The position numbers and the translations under genes are program-made. The notes under the pieces are model-generated. The model did not search any database. It was not told the origin of the DNA and saw only the letters and a list, made by a program, of their open reading frames with translations. From NCBI GenBank assembly GCA_964634815.1, contig CAZWMD010000016.1, positions 1 through 64,000 of the forward strand: a DNA stretch of 64,000 bases, given 5' to 3'. This DNA is from JALZVT01 sp964634815. GTDB taxonomy: Bacteria > Pseudomonadota > Gammaproteobacteria > Pseudomonadales > Azotimanducaceae. This document shows positions 1 to 6,856 of this stretch, one piece after another. Position 1 is the stretch's first letter. Every line of letters begins with the position of its first letter.

Positions 1-128
1 AGTCCTCAGGCACTCGCGACGTTAACAACCAGACACAGCTGGTCTTTGTAGATAGCCAGATCTACTGCGTTGCCGTCTATCGAAGTTACACTGAAGTCGT
101 GCATATTTTTGGTGTGCGTATTACTCAT
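1..128 (-). CDS. Glutathione peroxidase, selenocysteine-containing (5' part, cut by window edge)
   Basis: Only the first 42 codons are in the window. Glutathione peroxidases reduce hydrogen or organic peroxides with a catalytic Cys or Sec. The start reads MSNTHTKNMHDFSVTSIDG, then LAIYKDQ, then NVASA, an in-frame TGA at 6-8 (codon 41), then G. The family motif is NVAS-x-C-G, so the TGA sits exactly on the catalytic residue and is best read as selenocysteine. An AAGGAG ribosome site lies about 11 bases before the ATG. The gene follows the paa operon with a 49-base gap, on the same strand. The SECIS hairpin expected just after the UGA would lie outside the window. The alternative, a nonsense mutation, is less likely because a second redox gene nearby shows the same pattern. 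Confidence 0.8.
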
Positions 129-177
129 GGTGGTTCGCTCCTTGCGAGGTCAAAAAAGTGATACCTAAGCAATACTC

Positions 178-918
178 CTAAACGTCGTCGTAGTCCAATA
201 TGATTTCCTGACTCACCGGTTCAGCCTGACAGGGCAAAGTGAAACCGGCATCAAGTTCCCATTCTTCCAGTGCGTAGTTTTCCACCAGCTCAACCTTGCC
301 CCTGATGAGTTTTGCGCGGCAGGTGGAACAGACGCCGCCTCGACAGGAAAAGGGTAGATCGATGCCAGCGTCTTCGGCGCCATCGAGGAGTGTTCCAGTA
401 TTTTGAGCCATTTCGAATTCGAGTTGCCGACCTTGCATGACTACCGCAACTTTCACAGTGCTGACCTTTGGGTTGTTAACCCTCTGTTTGTGCTGGCCGG
501 TTTCATCAGTGCCTTCAGATGCTATTTGAAGAGGCGTAACGGTCTGGTCATCAAGGAGGTTCTCGAGCCACATAGCAATTTCTGTTTGTCGTGCAGGCAA
601 GCTCGCAACGGCTGACTCTGTAATGCTTGCAGTGCTGAACAAGAGATCACTGCAGCGCGCGATGCGTTCTGCATCCAATTGACCGGTTAGTACATCAAAG
701 GGCTGGCCCTCTTCTCGCGTAATAACAAACAGGTTCAGCATGCGCATATAGGTATTTTTGAGCCCGGCGGCGGCCTCCAGTTCTGCAAGCTCGCTGCTGC
801 GTGGTGTGCTGCATATCCAGGTAACCTGGCTTCCATGTGCCAGCTTTTCTTGCGCATAAGCCAGCGCGGTGGCATTGCCCTGATCTTCGCTCACCAAAAG
901 TAAATGCGCTGCACTCAT
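178..918 (-). CDS. PaaE-like [2Fe-2S] ferredoxin/reductase fragment lacking the FAD domain
   Basis: This resembles the C-terminal part of PaaE, the reductase that passes NADPH electrons to the phenylacetyl-CoA epoxygenase. The ferredoxin domain (about 150-246) has cysteines C192, C197, C200 and C230 in the plant-type pattern CX4CX2CX29C. Residues 5-125 resemble a weakened nucleotide-binding domain. The N-terminal FAD domain (about 100 residues in PaaE), the GSGITP motif and the usual CGP motif are not seen. At 246 residues it is about 110 shorter than E. coli PaaE. The chosen ATG overlaps the paaC stop (TAATG), which implies translational coupling; a GTG six bases upstream is possible. It may need a separate flavin reductase, or it may be a degenerate but still coupled gene. 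Confidence 0.75.
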   Translation of the reverse strand: MSAAHLLLVSEDQGNATALAYAQEKLAHGSQVTWICSTPRSSELAELEAAAGLKNTYMRMLNLFVITREEGQPFDVLTGQLDAERIARCSDLLFSTASITESAVASLPARQTEIAMWLENLLDDQTVTPLQIASEGTDETGQHKQRVNNPKVSTVKVAVVMQGRQLEFEMAQNTGTLLDGAEDAGIDLPFSCRGGVCSTCRAKLIRGKVELVENYALEEWELDAGFTLPCQAEPVSQEIILDYDDV

Positions 919-1679
919 TACCACTGGGCTCCGGGATGCGCTCTGGCCAGAGATTGCATTTCTGCAAGCAATAATCCGAGCTCCTCACCGTGCTCGCCAC
1001 GTTTGCCATGCCAGCGGATAGTACGTTCTTCTGGTGGGCTGAGAGTTGCATCGTTGATTATCCGCAGTACCTGGGTTCTCCATTCAGGCAGCAGTGCCTC
1101 TGGTGCTGGAGTGAAGCTCTCTGCACTGGACTTTGCATCCAGTGCATCGCTTTCAAAAAGTTCACCGGTGAATCTCCAGAGCGCCGGGAGACTTTTGTTC
1201 ATTCGTTTGTGGCTGGTTGGCGTCCCATCGCCCAGGCGCAAAGTCCAGTCGGCCGCCCAGCGCAAATGAAATTCTGCCTGGGGTGAAAATTGCTGCGCGA
1301 GCGCAGCTACCTCCGGGTGAGCAGAGGATCTAGCCTGGTGGTACCACTGATGTTGCCAGCACGACAGCAGAAGCTGGCGAACAACAGTATCGCCAAAGTG
1401 ACCGTTGGGTTGTTCAGCCAGCGTTGCATTGAAGAACTCGTGTTCGTTGCGTAGATAAGCGAGGTCGTCTTCGTTGCGTCCCGCCGCTTCCAGGTTACCC
1501 GCAAGAGTTAGCCAGGCTCGTGCCTGGTCAATCAGTTCCAGAGCAATGTTGGCTATAGACAAATCTTCTTCCAGCACGGGGGCGTGGCCCATCAGCTCGC
1601 TCATGCGATGGCCGAGTATCAGACAGGTGTCACCCATTCGCAGCAGGCATTGGCTCTGTTCAATATTGTTAAAGGTCAT
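918..1679 (-). CDS. paaC: 1,2-phenylacetyl-CoA epoxidase, subunit PaaC
   Basis: Structural subunit of the multicomponent oxygenase that epoxidises the ring of phenylacetyl-CoA. The family opening (LRMGDTCLILGHRMSEL, then GHAPVLEEDLSIANIALELI) is clear and the 253-residue length is normal. PaaC is a PaaA homologue that lost its iron site and holds the PaaA-PaaC heterodimer together. The ATG lies 6 bases after the paaB stop, and the stop codon overlaps the start of the PaaE-like gene, so the four genes should be one transcript. In the usual paaABCDE order, paaD would come next; here it is absent. Confidence 0.93.
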   Translation of the reverse strand: MTFNNIEQSQCLLRMGDTCLILGHRMSELMGHAPVLEEDLSIANIALELIDQARAWLTLAGNLEAAGRNEDDLAYLRNEHEFFNATLAEQPNGHFGDTVVRQLLLSCWQHQWYHQARSSAHPEVAALAQQFSPQAEFHLRWAADWTLRLGDGTPTSHKRMNKSLPALWRFTGELFESDALDAKSSAESFTPAPEALLPEWRTQVLRIINDATLSPPEERTIRWHGKRGEHGEELGLLLAEMQSLARAHPGAQW

Positions 1680-1685
1680 CTGTTG

Positions 1686-1967
1686 TTAGATGTTCTCTAT
1701 TCCGTCGGGCACAGAGTAGAAAGTAGGATGACGGTAGACTTTGTCCTTTGCGGGTTCGAACAGCACCGTCTGGTCGCCAGGATCGCTTGCTGCAATGTCT
1801 GCAGAGCGCATCACCCACAGGCTCACGCCCTCCATTCGTCGCGTATACAGTTCGCGGGCTTTGGTGAGCGCCATGGCTTTGTCCGAGGCATGTACGCTGC
1901 CAACATGGCGATGATCAAGCCCGGCTTTAGGCCGAACAAACACTTCGTAAAGCTCAAATTGATTCAC
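1686..1967 (-). CDS. paaB: 1,2-phenylacetyl-CoA epoxidase, subunit PaaB
   Basis: Small subunit of the phenylacetyl-CoA epoxygenase; in the family it bridges PaaAC heterodimers. The 93-residue sequence opens with FELYEVFVRPKAGLDHRHVG and carries the HASDKAMAL and LWVMRS blocks typical of PaaB. The start codon is GTG and overlaps the paaA stop (GTGA), so translation is coupled to paaA. Length is normal. Confidence 0.93.
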   Translation of the reverse strand: MNQFELYEVFVRPKAGLDHRHVGSVHASDKAMALTKARELYTRRMEGVSLWVMRSADIAASDPGDQTVLFEPAKDKVYRHPTFYSVPDGIENI

Positions 1968-2920
1968 GCTGCCTGACCTTTGCTGTTGGATTGGTCCTGT
2001 TTATCTGCCCAGGCACTGGCGGCGTCGCGCACCCATTGCCCGTCTTTGCGTGCTTTGGTGTATTCAGCGAGCCGATCGTTGTTGCAGGGTCCGTTGCCGT
2101 TTAAGACATCTTTGAATTCCTGCCAGTCGATAGGTCCGATATCGTAATGACCGGTTGTGGTGTTCAGAGTTAGCTGATCATCTGGTATGTCTAAGCCCAG
2201 ATATTCAGCCTGGGGAACTGTGGCATCTATAAATCGTTGGCGCAGATCGTCGTTACTAAAGCGCTTGATCTTCCAACGCATTGACTGATCAGAATGAACC
2301 GACTCTGTATCGGGCGGGCCAAACATCATGAGAGCGGGCCACCACCAGCGGTTGAGAGCCTGTTGAGCCATATCCTTTTGAGCGCTACTGCCACTCGACA
2401 GCACCTGCATAATTTCAAAGCCCTGACGTTGGTGAAAGCTCTCTTCTTTGCATATGCGCACCATGGCTCTTGCGTAGGGTCCGTAGGAGCAGCGACATAA
2501 GGGCACCTGATTCATAATGGCGGCGCCATCAACAAGCCAGCCGATTGCCCCCACGTCAGCCCAACTGGGCGTGGGGTAGTTGAAGATGCTCGAGTATCGG
2601 GAGCGCCCTTCCATCAGGTCTTGTTCCATGTCGTCGCGTGATGCGCCAAGGGTTTCTGCTGCGCCGTACAGATAGGCGCCATGCCCGCCCTCGTCTTGAA
2701 CCTTGGCGATGAGAATCGCCTTGCGACGCAACGATGGAGCCCGGGTTAGCCAGTTACCCTCGGGCAGCATGCCGACAACTTCAGAGTGTGCGTGTTGCGA
2801 AATTTGTCGGATCAGCGTGTTGCGATAGGCATCAGGCATCCAGTCTTTGGGTTCGATTTTCTCTTCCGCATCCAGTCGAATCTGAAACTGCGCGTCGAGG
2901 TCGGCGTTGTCATTCATCAT
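1964..2920 (-). CDS. paaA: 1,2-phenylacetyl-CoA epoxidase, catalytic subunit PaaA
   Basis: Catalytic diiron subunit of the phenylacetyl-CoA epoxygenase, the first ring-attack step of aerobic phenylacetate breakdown. The carboxylate and histidine ligands are all visible: E47, E77, H80 (in DEGGH), D131, E160 and H163 (in EESFHQ). They match the E. coli ligands at a constant offset of five residues. Length is 318 residues. The gene begins ATGATG, so the start could be one codon later. It is the first gene of the paaA-B-C-E run. It is divergent from a methyltransferase gene only 66 bases away, so the promoter must lie in that gap. No PaaX-type regulator or other paa genes are in the window. Confidence 0.95.
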   Translation of the reverse strand: MMNDNADLDAQFQIRLDAEEKIEPKDWMPDAYRNTLIRQISQHAHSEVVGMLPEGNWLTRAPSLRRKAILIAKVQDEGGHGAYLYGAAETLGASRDDMEQDLMEGRSRYSSIFNYPTPSWADVGAIGWLVDGAAIMNQVPLCRCSYGPYARAMVRICKEESFHQRQGFEIMQVLSSGSSAQKDMAQQALNRWWWPALMMFGPPDTESVHSDQSMRWKIKRFSNDDLRQRFIDATVPQAEYLGLDIPDDQLTLNTTTGHYDIGPIDWQEFKDVLNGNGPCNNDRLAEYTKARKDGQWVRDAASAWADKQDQSNSKGQAA

Positions 2921-2986
2921 GCTTAACCTTCTCGAGATTCTGACTATGATGTACTACCCGATGCCCGGGTTGAAGCGTGGTTTGAA

Positions 2987-3619
2987 ATGATTGTGAACAA
3001 TCCAGCGGCAGAGCGTAATGCAGGTGCCATTTTTTCGGTAGTTGAACCAAGGCTTAAAGAGCTGGCAGAAACCTGTACTGAGTTGCCCTTACAGGTGCTC
3101 GAAGTAGCCAGCGGTCCAGGCCAGCATATTGAAATGTTTGGCCGTGGGTTCCCCAATGTGGTGTGGCAACCGTCAGAGCCGGATGCTGCACTTCGGCAGT
3201 CGATTGACGAACGAGTCGCGCTTGCAGGGCTGAATAATGTGCAACCTGCGCTTGCCCTGGATGTATGCACGCAATGGCCTCAGCAGCCGAAAGACTTGGT
3301 GATGGCCGTGAATCTGCTGCACATCTCTCCCTGGCGCACCACCGTTGCCCTCATGACCGGTGCCAGACAGGTACTCCGGCCGAGTGGCCTGCTGATGTTG
3401 TATGGCCCATACAGTGATGCGGGGCAACATAACTCAGCGGGTAACCAGCAGTTTGATTTGGATCTGCGTAGCCGCAACCCTCAATGGGGTATTCGCGATG
3501 TTGAGGCAGTAATCGAAGCAGCGGCGGCTGCAGGGCTAAGCCTTGTGCAGGCGATTGAGATGCCTGCAAACAACCGCACGCTGTTCTTTGGTAGATCTGA
3601 CAGCAAATCTAACGGATAA
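2987..3619 (+). CDS. DUF938 family SAM-dependent methyltransferase
   Basis: A 210-residue protein of the DUF938 family. It opens with the typical NNPAAERN block and has a methyltransferase glycine-rich loop, VLEVASGPGQH (residues 37-47). The substrate of this family is not known to me. It is divergent from paaA and convergent with the selenoprotein redoxin gene, whose stop lies 13 bases beyond this stop. The start ATG gives the usual N-terminus; the frame also stays open further upstream without a better start. Confidence 0.85.
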   Translation: MIVNNPAAERNAGAIFSVVEPRLKELAETCTELPLQVLEVASGPGQHIEMFGRGFPNVVWQPSEPDAALRQSIDERVALAGLNNVQPALALDVCTQWPQQPKDLVMAVNLLHISPWRTTVALMTGARQVLRPSGLLMLYGPYSDAGQHNSAGNQQFDLDLRSRNPQWGIRDVEAVIEAAAAAGLSLVQAIEMPANNRTLFFGRSDSKSNG

Positions 3620-3632
3620 GGCAGAACAGGGA

Positions 3633-4130
3633 CTAGCCTTTGTTCTTTGCCTTTTCTGCCATGTTTTTCAAAAACTGCAGCAACGTGAGTGTTTCTGCCG
3701 GATCCATACGGCCAACAGGCGAGTTGCTGTAGGTTGAAAACATCACCATACCCTTGCTGTTGAGCACAAACTCAGAAGGTTGAATGTGATCTCTGCGTTC
3801 CTCCCACCAGGCACCAATCGCGTCACCGTCTGCACGGGTCATGCTATGTGCCACAGGAAAACCGAGTGGTGCGGCCACCTCAGCCGTCTTTTCCAAAGAA
3901 TCGACGGTACCCGCGTAGATGCTTACACCCAGTGCGGAAAATTCTTCCCGGAGTTTTTCGTAGCCGTCTAACAGACGGCGGCAGTACGGTCACCAGTGAC
4001 CGCGGTAAAATAAAACGACGGCGTAGTCGGTGTTGATGTCGTCTGGCAAGACAAACTCATCACCGCCCGCGGCCTTCAGGCGCAGCTGCGGGAACATGTC
4101 GCCGCTCGCCAGCTTTTCAATTGCACTCAT
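3633..4130 (-). CDS. Peroxiredoxin-like selenoprotein (UxxC redox motif)
   Basis: A 165-residue thioredoxin-fold protein of the AhpC/TSA or PRX-like type, read through one in-frame TGA (3990-3992, codon 47). The local sequence is VLFYRGHW-UGA-PYCRRLLDGYEKL; relatives have RGxWCPxC, so the TGA replaces the first redox cysteine and gives UxxC. The frame is intact on both sides: MSAIEKLASGDMFPQLRL at the start, and LGFPVAHS and GMVMFSTYSN after the TGA. An AAGGA ribosome site lies 8 bases before the ATG. A hairpin with SECIS geometry starts 10 bases after the UGA. It likely reduces peroxides or disulfides in the cytoplasm; the substrate cannot be told. Standard gene calling would keep only the C-terminal 87 residues and hide the active site. 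A true nonsense mutation is possible but would be a coincidence. Confidence 0.85.
3963..3992 (-). promoter_or_regulatory. Candidate bacterial SECIS element with its UGA codon
   Basis: After the UGA (3990-3992), the mRNA forms GCCGUCU-GUU-AGACGGC (3963-3979): seven perfect pairs and a three-base loop beginning with G. From the UGA to the loop there are 17 bases. Published bacterial SECIS models allow a small apical loop with a G among its first two bases, about 16-37 bases after the UGA, so this fits. The hairpin lies within the coding sequence, as bacterial SECIS elements do. SelB binding is inferred, not shown. Confidence 0.7.
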
Positions 4131-4210
4131 ATGCGTGGTCCTTGTAATCAGGAAGCCTCAGCTTCGCAGTTTCATAAGCACCGATGCAATAGCAATTATG
4201 TAGGCAGGGA

Positions 4211-4546
4211 CTAGTCTCCGGCGGCGGCGGCCTCTGCCCGGGTGAAGAATTGACCTTCATGGACAAAACCCGCAACCACGCAGTCGAGTACAGCACTGAT
4301 TTGCCCGCGGGCATTGTGGGCTGTTGCCCAGGCCTCTGGCAGGTTGATGATCAAGTGCATTGGCGCAATTCTGCCGTCAGCAAACCGGGCCAGCGCAACT
4401 TCTCCGGTTTGCTCATTGCGAAAGGCCGGTATGAAGTTCTTTTGCGCGTTGTTGGCTGACAAGCCACAGGTATGGGCAAACTGATGGTTTTCCCTTCGCA
4501 GCTTGTTGGCATCAAGATCAGCAGTGGATTTAGAGGCGCTATTCAT
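4211..4546 (-). CDS. Hypothetical protein
   Basis: I do not recognise this 111-residue protein. It has no signal peptide or membrane segment. The middle (NFIPAFRNEQTGEVALARFADGRIAP) looks folded and the end is alanine-rich. It has two cysteines (C27 and C88), not in a CxxC. A GGGAG ribosome site sits 6 bases before the ATG, which supports a real gene. It lies 80 bases upstream of the selenoprotein redoxin on the same strand, so co-transcription is possible. Confidence 0.6.
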   Translation of the reverse strand: MNSASKSTADLDANKLRRENHQFAHTCGLSANNAQKNFIPAFRNEQTGEVALARFADGRIAPMHLIINLPEAWATAHNARGQISAVLDCVVAGFVHEGQFFTRAEAAAAGD

Positions 4547-4762
4547 TGGCTACTCCCATTACCTGCAGTGTCACCGGCTGCAGGTTTGTGAATAAGGCTG
4601 CAGCAACTGTGCCATCTCGTAGATTTCGCATCAGTTTGGGTATAACACACTGGTTTTAATGAATATTCTGTGAATATGCAGGGGCTGTCGAACGTCCTTG
4701 TTGGACCTCTGTTGCCGGTTTGTTGCGCTATAGAGTGACGCTGCGGGGCTCAGGGTGACGCA

Positions 4763-6820
4763 TCAGACGCTGCCATAGCCCCAATCAGGGGTTGCCCAGG
4801 TGTTGAGAATGGCGCGTGCTGACTCAGGATCTTTTTCGAGCAGCTCATCACCCAGGGTGCCTATACCGGGTAACAGTAGGGCATCACGCATTAGATCAGC
4901 GACACGAAACTGAGCCTCGCCGGTTTGTCTGGTGCCCAGAACGTCACCCGGGCCGCGCAATTCGAGGTCTTTTTCCGCAATAAAGAAACCGTCCTGGCTT
5001 GCCACCATTGCTTCAAGGCGCTTCTGGCCAAACTCACCCAGTTTTTCTGTGTGCAACAACACGCAGTAGCTTTTGCGCGAGCCGCGGCCCACACGACCGC
5101 GCAGCTGGTGCAGTTGAGCAAGACCCAGTCTTTCGGAATTTTCGATCACGATGACACTGGCGTTAGGGACGTCGACACCCACCTCGATAACTGTGGTTGC
5201 CACCAGCAAGCGGGTGTCTGCTGCTTTGAAAGCACTCATCGCGCCACTCTTTTCCGCTGAGGGCAAACGACCGTGCAGCAGCGCTTTGGCAACACCAGGT
5301 AACGCCTTATCCAAATCGGCAAACAGATCAGTCACACAGTTGAGCTTTGGGTCTTCTGACGGATCGATCAGGTTGCACACCCAATACACCTGATCGCCTT
5401 TATGCAAACGCGGTCGCAACCATTCGATCACCTCGTCGCGACGGCTGTCTGGCAGCATTCTGGTTTGAATGGGCTGTCGGCCTTTAGGCAGCTCATCGAT
5501 GACGGAGATGTCGAGATCGGCGTAGATGGCCATGGTGAGCGTGCGTGGGATGGGGGTTGCCGTCATGATCAACTGATGGGGCAATCTGCCCTTGTGCTTT
5601 AACGCCATGCGTTGATGAACGCCAAAGCGATGCTGCTCATCGATAACCGCCAGTGCAAGATTGCCGAAGGTCACCGACTGTTGAAACAACGCATGAGTTC
5701 CAATCACCACGGCGACATTGCCTTCCGCGATTTGCGCCAATCGCGTTCGACGCTCAGCAGCACTTAGCCGACCCGTAAGCAGACACACCTCAATGCCCAA
5801 TGGTGACAGCCACTCCGAGAAATTAATGTAGTGCTGCTCTGCCAGAATTTCTGTGGGGGCCATTATTGCTGTTTGGGCGTCGTGCTCAGCGGCGCGGATG
5901 GCTGCAAAAGCCGCAAGTATGGTTTTGCCGGACCCCACATCACCCTGCACCAGACGCATCATGGGTTGATCGCGATCGAGATCGTTGAATAGCTCTCGCA
6001 GACAACGCTTCTGGGCATCAGTCAATTCAAAGCCCAGGCGTTTTAGCAGGGCTTTGCCCAGCCCTTTGGCTTGTGGCAGAGCTTTAGTGCGCTCTCGCAG
6101 TCGCACTACCTGTCGTTCCTTCATCAGCAGGTGGTGAGCGAGCAACTCATCGGTAGCGAGTCGCTGTTGGGCTTGTTCCATCTCGGTGGCTGTGCTGTCG
6201 GGTGACGGACGATGCAGAGTGGTAATAGCATCGCTCATGGAGGGGGTGTAACCGGGCAGCTCAAAACCATCCCAGCCGACATCCAGCGCCTGATCGATAA
6301 GCTTGCGCAGGCGCGCCTGGCCAAGACCCTCTGTGGTTGGATACACCGGGGTCAAGACGCCATCAGGCTCGGGGAGGTCGCCGTGCACAATGCGATATTC
6401 CGGATGGGCGATTTCAATATTTGTGCCGGTGAAGCGAGGCTCGCCAAAACACTTGAGTGTTACGCCAGGTAAGAGTTCATCTTGCTGGCGACGTGAGAAG
6501 TGAAAGAACCGCAACTGCATGTAACCTGAGCTGTCGGTTAGTGTGATCACCAGTGAACGGCGTCGACCAAAAACCACTTTGGCATCTACAATTTCGCCAT
6601 GGAACAGCGCTGGCGTGCCTGGGCGCATTAGGTTGAGCGGCACATAACGCGTGCGATCTTCGTACCGTAAAGGTAAGTGCAGCAGCAGATCGCGCAGAAC
6701 AAAGGCACCGAGGCGCGCGAGTTTGACTTCCATGGCAGGGCCAACGCCCCGCAAGTTCTTAAGTTGTGTTGTTCCGCTAAGCTCCGTAGTCGCGGAGCGG
6801 CTCCCACCCTTTTTAGTCAT
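4763..6820 (-). CDS. recG: ATP-dependent DNA helicase RecG
   Basis: RecG remodels stalled replication forks and branch-migrates Holliday junctions. The 685-residue length is normal (E. coli 693). In order: an N-terminal wedge/OB region, Walker A in GDVGSGKT, the DEQHRFG helicase box, TATPIPRT, and the C-terminal helicase lobe with QLRGRVGRG. The start ATG lies 36 bases after the spoT stop, and the neighbours match the gmk-rpoZ-spoT-recG arrangement. The trmH gene found between spoT and recG in E. coli is absent here. Confidence 0.97.
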   Translation of the reverse strand: MTKKGGSRSATTELSGTTQLKNLRGVGPAMEVKLARLGAFVLRDLLLHLPLRYEDRTRYVPLNLMRPGTPALFHGEIVDAKVVFGRRRSLVITLTDSSGYMQLRFFHFSRRQQDELLPGVTLKCFGEPRFTGTNIEIAHPEYRIVHGDLPEPDGVLTPVYPTTEGLGQARLRKLIDQALDVGWDGFELPGYTPSMSDAITTLHRPSPDSTATEMEQAQQRLATDELLAHHLLMKERQVVRLRERTKALPQAKGLGKALLKRLGFELTDAQKRCLRELFNDLDRDQPMMRLVQGDVGSGKTILAAFAAIRAAEHDAQTAIMAPTEILAEQHYINFSEWLSPLGIEVCLLTGRLSAAERRTRLAQIAEGNVAVVIGTHALFQQSVTFGNLALAVIDEQHRFGVHQRMALKHKGRLPHQLIMTATPIPRTLTMAIYADLDISVIDELPKGRQPIQTRMLPDSRRDEVIEWLRPRLHKGDQVYWVCNLIDPSEDPKLNCVTDLFADLDKALPGVAKALLHGRLPSAEKSGAMSAFKAADTRLLVATTVIEVGVDVPNASVIVIENSERLGLAQLHQLRGRVGRGSRKSYCVLLHTEKLGEFGQKRLEAMVASQDGFFIAEKDLELRGPGDVLGTRQTGEAQFRVADLMRDALLLPGIGTLGDELLEKDPESARAILNTWATPDWGYGSV

Positions 6821-6856
6821 TGTCAGTTGGTCATTGCTAGACTAGAGGCGTGAGTA

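Noticed and set aside
3633..4130. Reading the redoxin as a pseudogene with one nonsense codon
   Set aside because: The TGA falls exactly on the redox cysteine, a SECIS-like hairpin follows, and a second redox gene shows the same pattern.
1..4130. UGA reassigned to Trp or another amino acid genome-wide
   Set aside because: TGA ends normal-length genes such as ftsE, algC and the DUF423 protein, and the replaced residue in both cases is Cys, not Trp.
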